Positions 1-13,900 of a stretch of 64,000 bases of DNA are shown piece by piece. Each line of letters starts with the position of its first letter. Within the stretch, counting starts at the first letter, position 1. The position numbers and the translations under genes are program-made. The notes beneath the pieces were generated by a model, which was given only the letters and a program-made list of their open reading frames with translations, had not been told where the DNA came from and did no database searches. Origin of the DNA: Wuchereria bancrofti (lineage: Eukaryota > Nematoda > Chromadorea > Rhabditida > Onchocercidae); the NCBI GenBank assembly GCA_005281725.1, contig SSBO01000008.1, positions 5,256,011 to 5,320,010 of the forward strand, read 5' to 3'.

Positions 1-720
1 TTTAATTGCTAGAATTTCAAACACTACATTTCATAGCACTGTTGATTCTATTTTTTTTTAAAAAAAAAAGAAAAAAAAGAGAGTTATAGAGAGTTGTACT
101 AGAGTTCTCAACAATTAAATAGATTTTTTCGAAGTCTTATTCTTTTCACTTTCTTGAAATTAGAATTTGTTTTCCAAAAGATCTATAAATATCACCAATA
201 ACTTCAGGTCTTTATCTATTTAGTTTAAACTTTTTTCCAAAAGATGCAACATTTTACACGATAGTTTGTTTGCTCGAATACGCAAGCATCACTTAAGTAT
301 CAATAACTAATTCAATGTGAGTCGCTGACACTTGAATTTCGAGTACTGATATGTATATGTATCATCGGTTATACTTATTTTTAACCAACGGAAAGCATTT
401 TTCACAACTCATTTTTCCAACCAATTGTTTATTTACTTTATATAACGAGTTTGTGCAAATAAAAAGATATAAGTATTTGTTTCAAAGAAAAAAAAACCAT
501 TTCCAAAAATTTTAAAAACAAAAAAAAATTTTTTTTAATCATCTACTAATTTCGAGATTTTGAGTTGATGATAATATTAAACTGTTTCGTTTTTGTCCTA
601 TGCTAGTACTAACTGTTGCTTTGTTGTTGCATTTTATCTCTCATTCTCCTTTTTTTGAAGAGGAAGAGAAGAGAATAAAAAAAAAAGTCATCATTTATCA
701 AATATGCTTTTTATTCCAAT

Positions 721-805
721 TCTTTTCAAACAAACTTTTTCATTTAAGTCTTTTCAAACAAACTTTTCACTTGAATCCGTTCGAAAAAACTTTTTATTTA
801 TGAAG
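721..805. repeat. Short minisatellite, about 28-30 bp unit, 2-3 copies
   Basis: The block tcttttcaaacaaacttttt followed by a few variable bases occurs at 721 and again at 749. A weaker third copy (ttcgaaaaaactttttattt) follows near 780. The copies differ by a few bases. No coding role is visible. Confidence 0.6.
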
Positions 806-2044
806 TATAGATCGAAGATAAATAAAATAACAATAATAGTCTTCCTCAAAAACAAGATAAGCTAATTAAAAAAAAAGAAAAAAAAAACGGGAAGGGAAAG
901 CAAAAAAAGATTCAAAAACAAATGTTATTCTTTTCTATTCGAATTAACACATTTCAAAACAACTTTTTCAACTGGATGACAACTTTTTCTCTCCTTCATC
1001 GTGTACTTTTCTTTTTTTATTTTTGTAAATACTTAGATAAATAATAATCGTAATTTTTATAACCATACCTTTTCATCTCTATTAATTATCTCATTTTTAA
1101 AATTATCAATTATATTCCAGTATCTTGACGATAATTTTCGTTAACGAAGAAATGTGGATGCTCAAAACTTTTCCCATTTCCCATGTTATTCATCTAAATT
1201 AAAATACATCAATTATATTATATTCTAATTCAAACTGGAATTTTTTTTTAGTTGCACAATTGCAAAATAAATATCACTACTAAAAAATATGAGTTTAATA
1301 TATTCGGAATGAGAAAGAAAAAAGTAAAAAAAAAAGAGATGAGGAAAAAAAAAGTAAATTAATTATTCATTCAATGAAAGCTTTTTCCATTCTTATTACA
1401 TATAAATAAAATACATAAAGAAACAAATAACTAAATTATTAAATAATTATACATTATAGAAATTATACTTCTCTAATATGTCATCAAAATCCCTGCGATA
1501 TGCTTTTTTATTTGTTTAAATAAATGACTACAGTTTGATCTTGATAATATCGTTTGTTTCCACTACGACAGAAATACATACTTATCTCTTTGGAAACATT
1601 TACAATCCATGATATCGACAAAAAACAAAGTCTGAAATTTTTTAAATTAGAAACAAATTTTGAGACCGTTTGAATTTTTATCATAAAAAAATGATATGAA
1701 ACAAGAAACGGATCAATATTCAAATATAATCACCCAATTATCAGACTAATGATATAATGATTAAAATTCAATAAGATGGATTGCATTCTATGGTCAAATT
1801 AATCAAACTAAACTGTAATAAAACTAAATTACGATTATTCTGTTTGCGCCTTTTTCTTATTGAGAAAAAAATAAAAAAGAAAAAATTCCTTTCCTCAATT
1901 CGCTATAATTAATTTATTACGCAAATACTTTAAATATGATAAAGCAAAAAATAAAATAAAATTTTGGTAATTGGAATTAAACTGCATTTTTTGAAGTTAT
2001 TCTAATTTAGAAAATTTTTTAAACCCCTTCCACTAATTAACTAA

Positions 2045-2240
2045 TTAGTACAATCACTCAGAAGATAAATGGACAGACTGAATAGAAAGAATGGATCGTA
2101 AATATATGGATCGAGTGATAGAAAGATAGAATGGACCGGCAGATAGATGGATCGAATGATAGAAAGATAGAAGGACAGAGACATGAACAGAGAGAGAGGC
2201 GAATGAATCGACAGACAGAGAGCGGAATAGATCATGAAAG
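2045..2240. repeat. Degenerate GATA/GACA-type purine-rich repeat
   Basis: This is an imperfect repeat of agat, gaca and gaat tetranucleotides. It contains a longer duplicated block built on ggatcga.tgatagaaagat, seen near 2108 and again near 2147. The + strand is almost free of cytosine runs. It gives open frames on both strands that are repeat artefacts. Confidence 0.65.
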
Positions 2241-4926
2241 ATCCACGAAAGCTAACGTGGCAGACGACGTTTCACGGTCCACATTACATTTAACAGACCG
2301 TTGTATGGTTCGTGATATGTTAATCAATGAAAAATGAATATTTCTAAGTGAAAGAGTTACTTTCCCGAAATATTGCGGGTAGTTCTCTTTTCTTTTGTTT
2401 CCTTTTTTTTTTCTTGCAATGTTTTAAAATATTTGAAATTGATATATCTTGAGAAGTTTTTCTTTGATTTGCAATTCATTGCAATGAATGAATTGTGTTT
2501 GGATAGAATATTTTGAAAAATTATTTGTATTGTCTTCGCTAGAATTTGAAAAAATTAGTTTATTTTTATATTTGGAATGTTAATAAATGCTTAACTGAAA
2601 GGAATTAAGCCGAAAAAAAATTGTTCTGCTATTACCCGAAAAGTATAGAATTGTAATATTGCATGTTCTTATGATTTTAATCAGCGTTTAATAATGAAAG
2701 GATAAAAATTCAAATTTTGAAAATTTCATTTATTTCAATGAATTTTTGGAAATAATTCAATTGCTTCTAAATAAATGGAAAATTATTTGTGACATTTCGA
2801 TGGCATATTATTTCCAGATTTCTTTGTTTGAGTTATTTACTCATTCGATAGATACCATTCATTAAACTTTCCATGCAACTTGATTAGAGTTTTAAACAAT
2901 ATTCCAGTTATGTAATGCTTCTACTGTTTTCGCTTTCAAAAATTTTGCAACTTTTTCTTTAATTCTCAAAAAGTCGAATTCGACCGAAATTTTGGAACTT
3001 CTTCAGAATCCAAATAAATTATCTCTAAATCACGAAGTTACTAAGCGTTTGAAGTTATCAAACCTTAATGTAGTGTTATTATTTTTAATTAATTTTGGCA
3101 ATATTTAGCTCTTATGTCGGCAATGAAATTAACTTAAAAAAGAATTAAGAATTGAAGAAGTTAAAAAGTGCATACGGAAAAATGCAAAACTAAAAAAAGA
3201 AAGATAATACATTTCCGAGAGTGAATAAAAGATCTCGAAAACATGCATACACAAATGTTTTAATTAGTGAGCACTAGTGAAGAAAAGAAAAAAGGACGAT
3301 GTAATAGGTGAAACAAGAAAGATTGATAAAGTTTTCCATTTCACAGTAAAAAAAGAAATGTGGAGTATTTGTGTTAATTTTTATAAGTAGTTAAAGCAAA
3401 AGTCTTCATCAGAAGCATAATTATGATTTTGATTAAAAGATTATACAGTACAACGTTTATTGATCCGTTTTCGGAAAAAAGTAATAAAGTTGAGTTTTTC
3501 AGTATATATTTGAATCATTCCATCATCCTCAAAAGTAAGAACCAAACGGTCAAAATTCCCGTTCCAGCGTCAAAGAGCTTTGGCTCAAAAGGAGGTATGT
3601 ATTTTTTTTTTTTCGCTTTTTTTGACCAAAATTAGTTGATTTGTGCAAATCCTACTATAAGTCTTTGTTCTTCATTTTACATTTTTGCTGATCTTCGTTA
3701 GCGTACGCCATTTATTGTCCCATTTTTTCAGAACCAGTGTCGGAGTGATTTCATTTTAATCTTTTGGATATTAAGTATTCATACTTGTTACTTTTTTCTG
3801 CTATTAAACTCCGATGCAAATCTTTATTGCAAATTTACCTTATCGTAATGTAACAGGTATATGAGGGTATGAAAATTATAATGGTCCTTCTGAGTCGTTG
3901 TAGTGAATCAGGAAAAGTCAGAATTTCAGCTTATCTTAGAATTTAGAACGGAAAAATTTTTCCTTCTAATAGGCTAGTCGAAAAGCTATATTATGATCAT
4001 ACAAAGTCTTATATATGTCATATTACGTTGGAAGGAAAGAAAATAGCTATTATTGGAAGGAAAAAGAAATATCAATGAGGATACTGATATTGTTCTTTTA
4101 TGTTTTGTTGCATATCGTCGAAAATCAATTAAGGGATGTTGTTGTTTGCCTATGTCCTGTGACAATGTCCTGTTCTCATCCAATCTCTCTTCATATTTCA
4201 GCTATGATTTTATAGAGGAGACTTCCGTATCCGGCTTGCTTAATGTTTTTCTGTGTACTTTGTTTTTAATTCTGAGCGCACTGGTTCCATACGGTTTCTT
4301 GTCTGTTTTCTTGTACTTTGTCGTCTGTTTTTTCATAACTGAAGTGAATTATATTATTGCTTAAGTAATGTTTTATAACATACCTTATCAAATAATTATG
4401 GCAGATGTAAATAATTTAATTTTCTTATCGGAAATATTTGAGAATGGTTAACCAAAACCTTTATCAGAAAGGGGTGTTGGAAATTGAATGTGTAAACAAA
4501 AGTTGGCTTGGCCGTAATTAAACGTTGTACATTTTCATACACTCACTGAAACCTCAATAGAGGTGAATTTTTCTGATTGTGATTATTTGTTGAAAATTTT
4601 TATAGTCAAAGTATTTAGAGAATAATAGTCAAAGTAATGAAATGATAAATTAAACAGTAATTTAAAAGCGTGAGAACTGATTCCGTCTACAAAATATTCC
4701 GCTATTCCGGATCATAGTCAAATTATGAGCTGCTTTAGCGGAACTGTAAAACGAATGATAAGAAATTAGAATCGTTGACAAAAATTAATAATGATGTTTT
4801 TGTATAAAGACTGCTTTTTATGCCTTTCTGCTCATCATCACTTCATTTGTATATATGTGTTACATGTGGTGATATGTTGCTAAATAATTACTGAAATTGT
4901 CGAAATTTGTTGGAAATTCACTTTGT

Positions 4927-4935
4927 TTGTTGTAG
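4927..4935 (+). promoter_or_regulatory. Probable splice acceptor directly before the Dopey ATG
   Basis: The pyrimidine-rich stretch ending tgttgtag abuts the ATG at 4936. In nematodes an acceptor this close to a start codon is commonly the spliced-leader trans-splice site. A conventional acceptor of an intron in the 5' untranslated region would look the same. Confidence 0.4.
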
Positions 4936-7900
4936 ATGTCGTCAGTGTTGGTTGGTTACACAGATGCTGCTGCAAACGCAGCCCAAGCAGCTTCACTGAT
5001 AAATAACAGTAAATATCGGGCTTATGTTGCGGCAGTCGATAAGGCATTGAAAGCTTTTGAAGCTACCAATGAATGGGCCGACTTGATCTCAGCTCTAGGA
5101 AAACTTAGTCGGGTGAGTAAAATTTTAAATCGTTTTTTCCCCCTATTGCAAAGTTTAAAGCATTTCGTCATGATAATTGTTAGATTTGTAAAATATGGTA
5201 TCTTTCCATTTCTGAACATACGAATGATAGTTTTGTTAGGTATGGTTATATTTGTGCTCTCATTCTGTTTCTCATTGTTCCATTTTTTCTTCTTCCTCTG
5301 ATTTTGGTAGGTAAAGTCTAGAGTATTTTGGTTATCAGCTAAATATGTAATTTGTTGACTCGAAAATGTTGTATTATAAAGTTTTAATTCCAGGTATGAA
5401 GGCTAGATGTAAGCAAACTGGTATTCAGCTTATTAACTTATAGTTTTCTCAAATTTCTGAAAAATCATATGCGTAATTATTTCTTTGTGAGATTAACCGC
5501 TGATTTGTCAGGTTTTTTTCTTAAATCTTTTTCATAATTACATATTTTAGTTTACAAAGTTGCAGGCATTTCATGCAAATGCAAAATTTGGTGATATACC
5601 GAAGCCAGTGACTGTAGCAAAACGCCTTTCGCAGTGCCTACATCCAGCTCTGCCGCATGGTGTTCATCTGAAAGCACTAGAAACTTATCGACAGCTCTTC
5701 GATATACTTGGCCGAAAGGATCTTCCACGTTTGCTGTATCTTTTCGCTGTTGGACTTTTCCCATTGATGGATCATTGCGGAATAAAGGTCTTTTTTATAT
5801 TTTATGTATGAAATCTTTTTCTAATTTGACAATTCATGCAAGAGTTTTGATTTTAATATTACAAAATTCTTTCGGAATACACCTAAATTATCTCTTTTTG
5901 CATTTTGTGTAAAGTGACTAGTGTTTGTTTGTGAGAACTTCAAATTTTAGTCGACTGTTCTAAAATGTTTAGGTCAAATCAGAATTGTTGAATATATTTG
6001 AACAATATCTCCTTCCACTGGGTGTTGAGCTGAAACCAGCACTTCCCGGTTTTATCGCTGGTGTCTTGCTGGGCCTCGAAGAAGGAACCGAATTCTATGA
6101 TAGGTTTGTTAAATTATTTTGTATTAATCTTTTCTTTCATATTAGTAAGTAGGGAGTTCAATTAAGTTAATTTTATTTTTAAATTAAAAGCTTAAGTGAA
6201 ATAAGCTTCTAATTTCTATCTCTTGATATGTTTGTTACTTTGCTTATCTTTATTTAGATCATTTTCGCTTTTGGATCGAGTACAGGATAGCGTTGGTCCG
6301 GAAGCTTATTTTGCATGCCTTTGGGAAGCAGTCCTTGGTTCGCCATCTGTTCGTCTTCCAGCACTGATGTATGTAAATGCAAAATTTAATCGTCAAAAAA
6401 GTATGCACGATCAGGAATATATCATGGGAAATAATATCGATCACATGGTACCTTTAATGTTATCTTTTTATTTTTGAAACGATGTTTTGTCCTTTTAAAA
6501 AGAAAAACCTCTCAGTCTTATGAAAATTTTAATGTTTGCTATTTATTAATTTTCCAGATAGCTGCTCTTTGCGCAGCAGCAGATGATGATGGCTCAACAC
6601 TTGTTCAACGTCACTTATTGGATTTTTTATCTTCTGCTTTCCCATTAAATTCTGATCATCTCGTAAGAGAAGATTTTGTTCAGGTAATTAAAAATTCTAT
6701 TTGATATGTCTTTATGTGCATGTTCGGGATTTAATCACCTCAGGTTTTTGTTAAATTTTTCATAGCTTTCATTTACTTCCTGAGAATTTTGGTATAATGT
6801 TTTCACCAAGGTAGTTAAACTTTGAAAAGAATTATACTTGTAGAAATAGTAGGTATATGGAAACTTAATTATAAATTCATGTTTATAAATGTATGTTTTG
6901 TTAGTATTCATTTTTTCAGCTCCTCAGGCGTTGTCTCTTTTTGGTGCTTCGCAGGGATATGAGTTTGAATAGGCGTTTGTATCAGTGGTTACTGAATCGT
7001 GTTGGTGATTCAGCTGTTACTGGATTGCCTGTTGCTGGAGTGGATGAACAGCTCGATACTACTTTTTTCATGTATTATAGTTTCTGTTCTCGTTTTTGCC
7101 TTTTTATTATGGGAAATGTTGGTACATAAGTTTAGCCTGATGAGAACTCATTCCAAAATTTATTGTAAGAAACTGAGAGATTTACTTCAGATTTTGATCA
7201 TATTTAATAAACTTGGATTATACTTAACAGTAATTTTTTAAGCACGTATGCACTGCCGATTGTGAGGAAAGCAATCGAAGAATATTTAAAATTAGATACA
7301 GTTCAAGTAACTAGTGGTCTTGCTTCCTGGGACGGTACGAAGGTAAGTCATTTGGGATTTTATGTGTTTTGGCTCTTAGTATTCCAAACAAAACAAGCTG
7401 TTCTTATCCTCTCTTGAAAGAACAAAATATGTTTTAAAAAGAACATATGTTTTTATATCAAAATATTGTCGCGTCTTAACTCGACATATTCATCAACTTT
7501 GTCTTCAAAACACTGTTCAATTTTTTTTTTCTTTAGATATACTCTGCTCGTCTACTACTAATGTAGGTTCTAAAATTCCAAAACGAGAAATTCGAAAATG
7601 TTACACTATTGAAATGAATTTCACTTTTTCATACAATTAAATTTACTTTTATTCTAGGAACATCAAATGCAGTATACGGAAGTTCGTGTTGCACGTTTGC
7701 TATTATATTTTATGGATCGACCTGAACTAGGCTCTCTTTTTCTTGAAGAAACACTGCTACTTTTACTGGAATCAGCTTCCAGGAATGATATACGTTTGGA
7801 ATCGGTTTTAGTAAAGGTGGACATTGACATTTCTTTGCATATTTCTTGTCAAATGGATTATTTCTTATTATCTGCAGCAACTTCTTTAGTTGCGCATGGA

Positions 7901-10900
7901 CTGAATTAAAGTGTTTGAAATTTTATATCATATTATTTTTAAAATGCTCTTGCAGAAGGAGGAAGTATTAGGTGGAACAAAAGGATTATCAACTTCAATA
8001 GAAACGATTAATGAACAGAGTCGGCGATTTAGTATTACGAGCAAATCCTCTGTCAGTTCACGGCAATCACGATTAAGCATTCTATCAGTACCTGAAGAGA
8101 CTTCCGCAGAACAGGTATTTTTGTATTAAATACCAGTAATCCATCACCATTATTCACGGTGATTCAGTGTTACGCTGTTCGATGTTCTACAGAAATCGGA
8201 AGTTTTCAGAACTATGGTTTACTTGCTTTGTATTCGAGTTTTCAGATTAAGCGGTTGGAAGAGTTTGGAAAAACAATAAATCTGTTGATGAATTCGCTTG
8301 ACGTTGGGTTTATTTGGAATTTTCTGGAACGAAAGCTGAAATTGTAAACTCTTACTTCATATTGTATGATAAAAATTCAGGAAATCGATAGAAATGTTGA
8401 CTGATGCGTGATAACTGAATATTAAAGGATGTGGCATATTGCATCGGTCGAACTTATTTCTTTTTCGTTTCTTGAAAACTGCTCTTAAAATCTAGAAAAG
8501 CACAAAGACATTGTATTGAGTGTTTAGGGTTACTGAACTGGTTTTAAGGTTAATACAACAAAAGCAAAAGGAACAACAAAATGGTACAATAGATCCACAC
8601 TTGTTAACAAACGAAGTAAGAATGTTAAAAGAAGAAGAAGAACGAAGGATTGCACAAGAGTTGGCAAATTTTCCACGGGTTATGGTTTTTTAAGATTTAT
8701 TGTTATTTATTTTTAAAAAGAATAATTTGTGGGAATGATGTGAGGTATTATAGACAATGATGTTTTATGGAATTAATTCGAATAAAAATCTCTAAAAAAA
8801 TTCTTTGCAAGATTCGAAATTAAGGAAGAAAATCGGTTGTGGCAGTTTTGATAAAATCAAAATTTGCAGATAGTATTATTTTGCCTAATTACTGTGGAAT
8901 TAGATTCTCATGGTGATATCCGAGAACGGTATTTACCGCAGTTGTTGTCATCTATTCTCACCACTGTGGCTGAAAAGAATGTTGCTTTAATAGACGGTCA
9001 ACTACTTGTTCGACTCCTCATTGTTGCAAAAGCAATTCTAAATGAAGTTAATCAAAGTGCTGTTGTTATGGAAGCTGGACGTTAGTAGTTAATACCTGAA
9101 AAAAAATTTTTGAAAGTATAGTTAAACTTATTGGGCAATAATATTACAGCAATGCAGTACAGTCAATTAGTGATAATGATAACGCCCATGGCATAAGCAT
9201 AATTTTGTCCGTCGATCAAAGCCTTATAAATTGTACTCACTACAAATTTTAGTCGTTACACGAAAACGTGGCGAGGTATATGAGATAGTACGTTACGAAG
9301 AACTTGATTCAACGGAGAAACCATCTACACAAGGGAGCGCAATTAAAGGTTTCTTCAAAATTGATATGTCACATGACTAGAATGCTTTCATAATATATTA
9401 GATTCCAAGATCCATAATCTTCCATAGATATTCATCGAATATTAAAGTTGCAATTTCATATTAACTAATACTCTATTAACCGCTGGAATGAGTTTTAGTA
9501 ACTGAATAATAACTGGCAAATCACCCTTATTTGTTTTATTACAGAACAATGGAGAGTAGAGAATTGTTTAAGTAGTTGTCAATGGCTTCTTGCACAAATT
9601 TGTGATTGGTATTGCAAGGAACGAGATATAGAACGTTTGCAAGCATTTTATGCTATTTCAACTTTGACACGCGAATTTGCCGATTTTCCTCTGTATGATT
9701 TAGATACAGAGGAAATTAGGAGTAGGTCTTTGTATTTATTTAATTTGTTCATGTTTTTCTTTAACGTATATTTAAAGTGCTTCCATTCCTTTCTGCTTAT
9801 CATCATCGAAGCAGAATGTTCATTAGTTTTACATTATATTTCACAGATATAGAATATCGTAAGAACCATGTATCAAATAATTATCCAGTTTGGTTAAGCG
9901 CTTTATTGAGCATGTTATCGCTGGACGAATGGGTTGCTTCCGTAAATTGTAAAGGTTCGTTTTTTCTGTAATATTTTTCATGTTTCTGGTATTTGTTATT
10001 TTTTTCGCATTATATCTTCCCCTATTTTACTTGATCTTGATTTACTATAAAAAACATTAGAAGCTTATAAATTTTAAGAAATATTAATATCTAGACTTAA
10101 TTCTTAGACTTTATGGTTTAGTAATTACTTTTTGCAGTAAATTACCACACTGCTGAAATTCGGGTAACCGATATGTTTGCTCGTGCGAATGCTTTGGATC
10201 TGATAACTTATGTCTACGTTAGAAGTATTTCGGTTGCTGAACAACATGCTGCTATGTTGCGACGACAGGAAAGGTGAATACAACCACTCAAAATTTCATG
10301 AGATTTTTTATCTAGTTTTTACATTAGTTTGCGCTGTATGGAAATATTCGAAAATGGGAAAATGCACTCCATATGCATGCACACGTAGATTCCCTAATCA
10401 GTAATTTGATTTAGGTGAGATGAAAATAACTGACATAATGCTTGGAAGTTTCAGGGACAGTAAAGAAAGGACAACTATTTTATTGAAACCACTGATCTCT
10501 GAAGCGGACTTGAAACGTTTGGATGATGACGACATTTTCAAGGTAAAGTGCTTTTTTCGATTAAAAATTGTTATTATCACAAGGAATAAATGAATTGAAT
10601 TGAAAGATATTAAAATCAGTTTTAGGATTATTTTTGAAAGCTGATTCTTATTCCATGTTTATGTAAGGTTTTTCTTTTTTTTTACATTGACAGGTGTTTT
10701 ACATCTTATTCTTATTGAAGTCTGGAGAAGTGTTTCTCTAATTTATGAAAATGTCGATCTTCGTATTTTAATTATCTTTTTTTTACTCCCCATTTTCAGA
10801 AGGCTGCTAAAATTCTTTGGTCGTATTTGGATCAAAGCGATAAGGCATATTATCATTCGACGATTGCTCGATTGCTTTGTTTATTTCATTCACGAAAGCC

Positions 10901-13900
10901 CTCTGAACCAAGTAGCGATGTCGAGGATTTGATCGTTAGCAATCTTACAAGCACGAATAGAGTATCGAATCTTTTTATTGTTCTTTTTTTTTGTAAATTT
11001 GTATTCTTACTAAAAATTTAAGTTTATTAGAAATGCAACAGTATCTTATTTTTTTAGGAACTAAGTTGCTCTGCTGCTAAAAAATTTCGAACCTTATGGA
11101 TGTTAAATCGGCCTTCTGCAGCCGAGGAGCTCTACCTTGGATTATCATCCAAACCATTCAACAGGTTTAATTAATTGTACTTCAGACATTCTAGTTGTGT
11201 TTAAACTTTAAGTTGAGACATCATAGCCTGAATTAAATTAAATAGTTTGATTGGTTTTCGTTAATGAAACTACATTTTGTTTTGTTTGACTAATATTCGT
11301 TAGGATTTGATTGTAATTTAAGTTCTTTTAAGAGTTGTTATGCTTTTATTGGGTTTTCTTTCTGATGATACAATTGGTTACGATAAAACGGAATTGAAAA
11401 ACATTTCGGGTTGTTGGTTCAATGATTGTGCTCAGCATTCGGATTTGCCGTATATTCTGCAGGTAACGCTTATTATAATCTTTTTGCCAATTTTATTTCA
11501 AATTTTTTATAAATAACGATAAGTAGTTTCTACTTATTTTACTTTTTGCGTATTTATTACTGTCCACTTTTCATGATGCTACTGGCACATGTGACAACAT
11601 TGACTACAGCTCTTATCAAATTATCGTACAATTCAGAGATAGAGAGAGACATTAATCAGATTAGAAACATTAATTTTCACATATGCCAGTGAAAGTTTTT
11701 CAGCTTTTTTTATCTTATATTGATTCCCAATGAACTGTACTTGTATTGAACGACTAAGTAGTTATGAGTGGGTGATAAAAAATTTATTACATATTCAAGA
11801 TGTGGGCTACAATGCTTCTGAACCCCAGTACTTCACGTGTTTCAATTCAGTATCTCAGCATGCATCATAGAATGAATAAGGAGAAGGTTTATATTTTTTA
11901 TTAATAACTATGAGTGTTTGAAGGAAAAAATGACAATACGAAAGCTTTTGTTTCTCTTTACTGTTTTTTTTTTTTCTTTGATTAGTATTGTATCTAGTAG
12001 TTTTATTGTTAAGAAATACTAAGTTGATTGAAAGGACTAAAGTTGAAGTTGAGCAAGAAATTTGCATTTTCAAAAGTTACTCCATTATACCAAAAATAGC
12101 TCTGACATTTTTCTCATTCTGATGTTATAGAATGCTGTTCTATGAAATACAGAAATTCAGAGATAAACTGAGAAATCTAGAATTAAAATTTTAAGGTCTT
12201 TTCCTTTCAGTTTCCATATATACCATCTGGTATTTGTGCTATAACGTTGTTAACAGATGGTGGTCATCAATCATTACATCATTTATGCGAAGATGTTTCG
12301 GTAACGGGTTCAAATGAAGCTAAACGACATTTGGTTGAAGCTTCCACAGCGTTTCAGAGACTAAGAATCGGAGAGTTCGTTTTTGGAGAATTAGTGAAAT
12401 TGTTATAATTTCCAAATTTTACTCGAAAACTTGGATTTTTTAGTAAGTATGCTAGTTTTATTCAGTAATATGCTGAAATTGCTTTTCAGATATCCAGCTT
12501 GGTTGACTGAGTTACGAAATCGTTTGTTGCAAGAAGGCAATGATAGTGGTACGATGGATTTGAATGTTACGAGCGAAGCGCAAAAGACTCATCGCAGGAA
12601 TGTATCGGACATACCAATGTTTGATGATGATAATGTGAGCTATTTATAATCTTATGATGATTTTCACAAAAAAAGATTGATGAACGGATACATTAAAATA
12701 AGATTAAATGGTTGGCAATTATTGAATTTCTTTCAGGAAGCTTGGCATGTAATAGATAGGAATTCTGATATGTTGCTATTCTTCCAGTCACACACTTTGT
12801 ATTATTTTTTGACATGATATATTTTATTATACCCAGAAATTTGAGCGGTATTTTTAAAATTCATTTCAGGATTCTCTTGAAACTGCATCACTCGATTCCT
12901 TGGATCATGACGTATTGGAAACACTGCAGTATATCCTTGACTGTATTTGTGCCCAAGAAGAAAGTGAAATGGAAATACAAGCTTGTTTTGCTGGTGAACG
13001 GTCGTGTTCCCATGTTGAAATGACACTGATTAGTGATACACATTGTACCGAGAGCGAAATTAGCGAAAAAGAAAGATTATCTGGGTTCGTTTATATCCCT
13101 TAAGTTTTTGTGATTTCTTTCTGATTGTTGAAATACATTAAAAGTTTGCTTTAATGTTGTCTAGTTGAGCAACGATAATTCGTGCTTTATTTAAGTTATA
13201 ATTCAGTTCGAATATCTTTCACTCTAAAACAATGAGGACACATCATATTGATTTCTATCAGAAGCATGGTATTCGAATTACCTTCTGGAAATCCCAATTC
13301 TTAGGTAGTTCACGTTATCTTTATAATATTTTTTTGTATAACCGAGTTTTAATAATTTTCAGTGCAGAACACAAAAGAGCATCAGAATCGCAGTCAGTTC
13401 CTGTGGTTTCACCATGGAAATCTGTTGAGAATGGCCCACCGATTTCTGAGAACTTAAAACGTTCCAGAGGTCATCGAAGGCAAGATTCATTGCAAGAAAG
13501 TATATTTACGATGTCTGCACAAGAACTAAAGTGAGGCTTGCTCTTGGCACCATTTCAAAACGGAAACTTTTATTACTTTTTATTTGAAAGTTTTGTTTTC
13601 GTTTTGTTTAAAGTTAATTATTATTTATATATTTACTTAGATTATTTGATACGTCTGAATTGCCTCGACTGGAAGCAACTGGTGATGAAGTGCAACCACT
13701 TTGCCACGAATTACATGCGCATATGTTGCTCTATGCAGAAAGTGGGCAGACGGTAGATTTAGCGCGCTCTGAAAAAGTGTTCCGAATGTTAATTGCATTG
13801 ATGCGGACGAAGCTTAGTTTTCTAACTCCCAGGCTTATTATTAGGTATGTATGTGAAAAGGCCATCTTAAACATATGCTAAACATGAGTTTCAGTTCATT

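Larger units (their letters stand above)
1..4935. other. AT-rich upstream/intergenic region
   Basis: About 4.9 kb of AT-rich sequence with long A and T runs lies before the Dopey start codon. I see no multi-exon coding signal. The open frames here (for example 3423-3635 and 4053-4364 on +) are short, have no recognisable protein similarity and are not supported by splice sites. The last part must hold the promoter and any 5' leader of the Dopey gene. Two degenerate repeat patches are listed separately. Confidence 0.6.

Noticed and set aside
2041..2337. Frames on both strands within the GATA/GACA repeat
   Set aside because: Open because the repeat lacks stop triplets, not because of coding.
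4053..4364. 103-codon + frame with hydrophobic tail upstream of Dopey
   Set aside because: No start context, no splice support and no similarity. Hydrophobic frames are common in T-rich DNA; a 5' leader exon cannot be excluded but is not supported.
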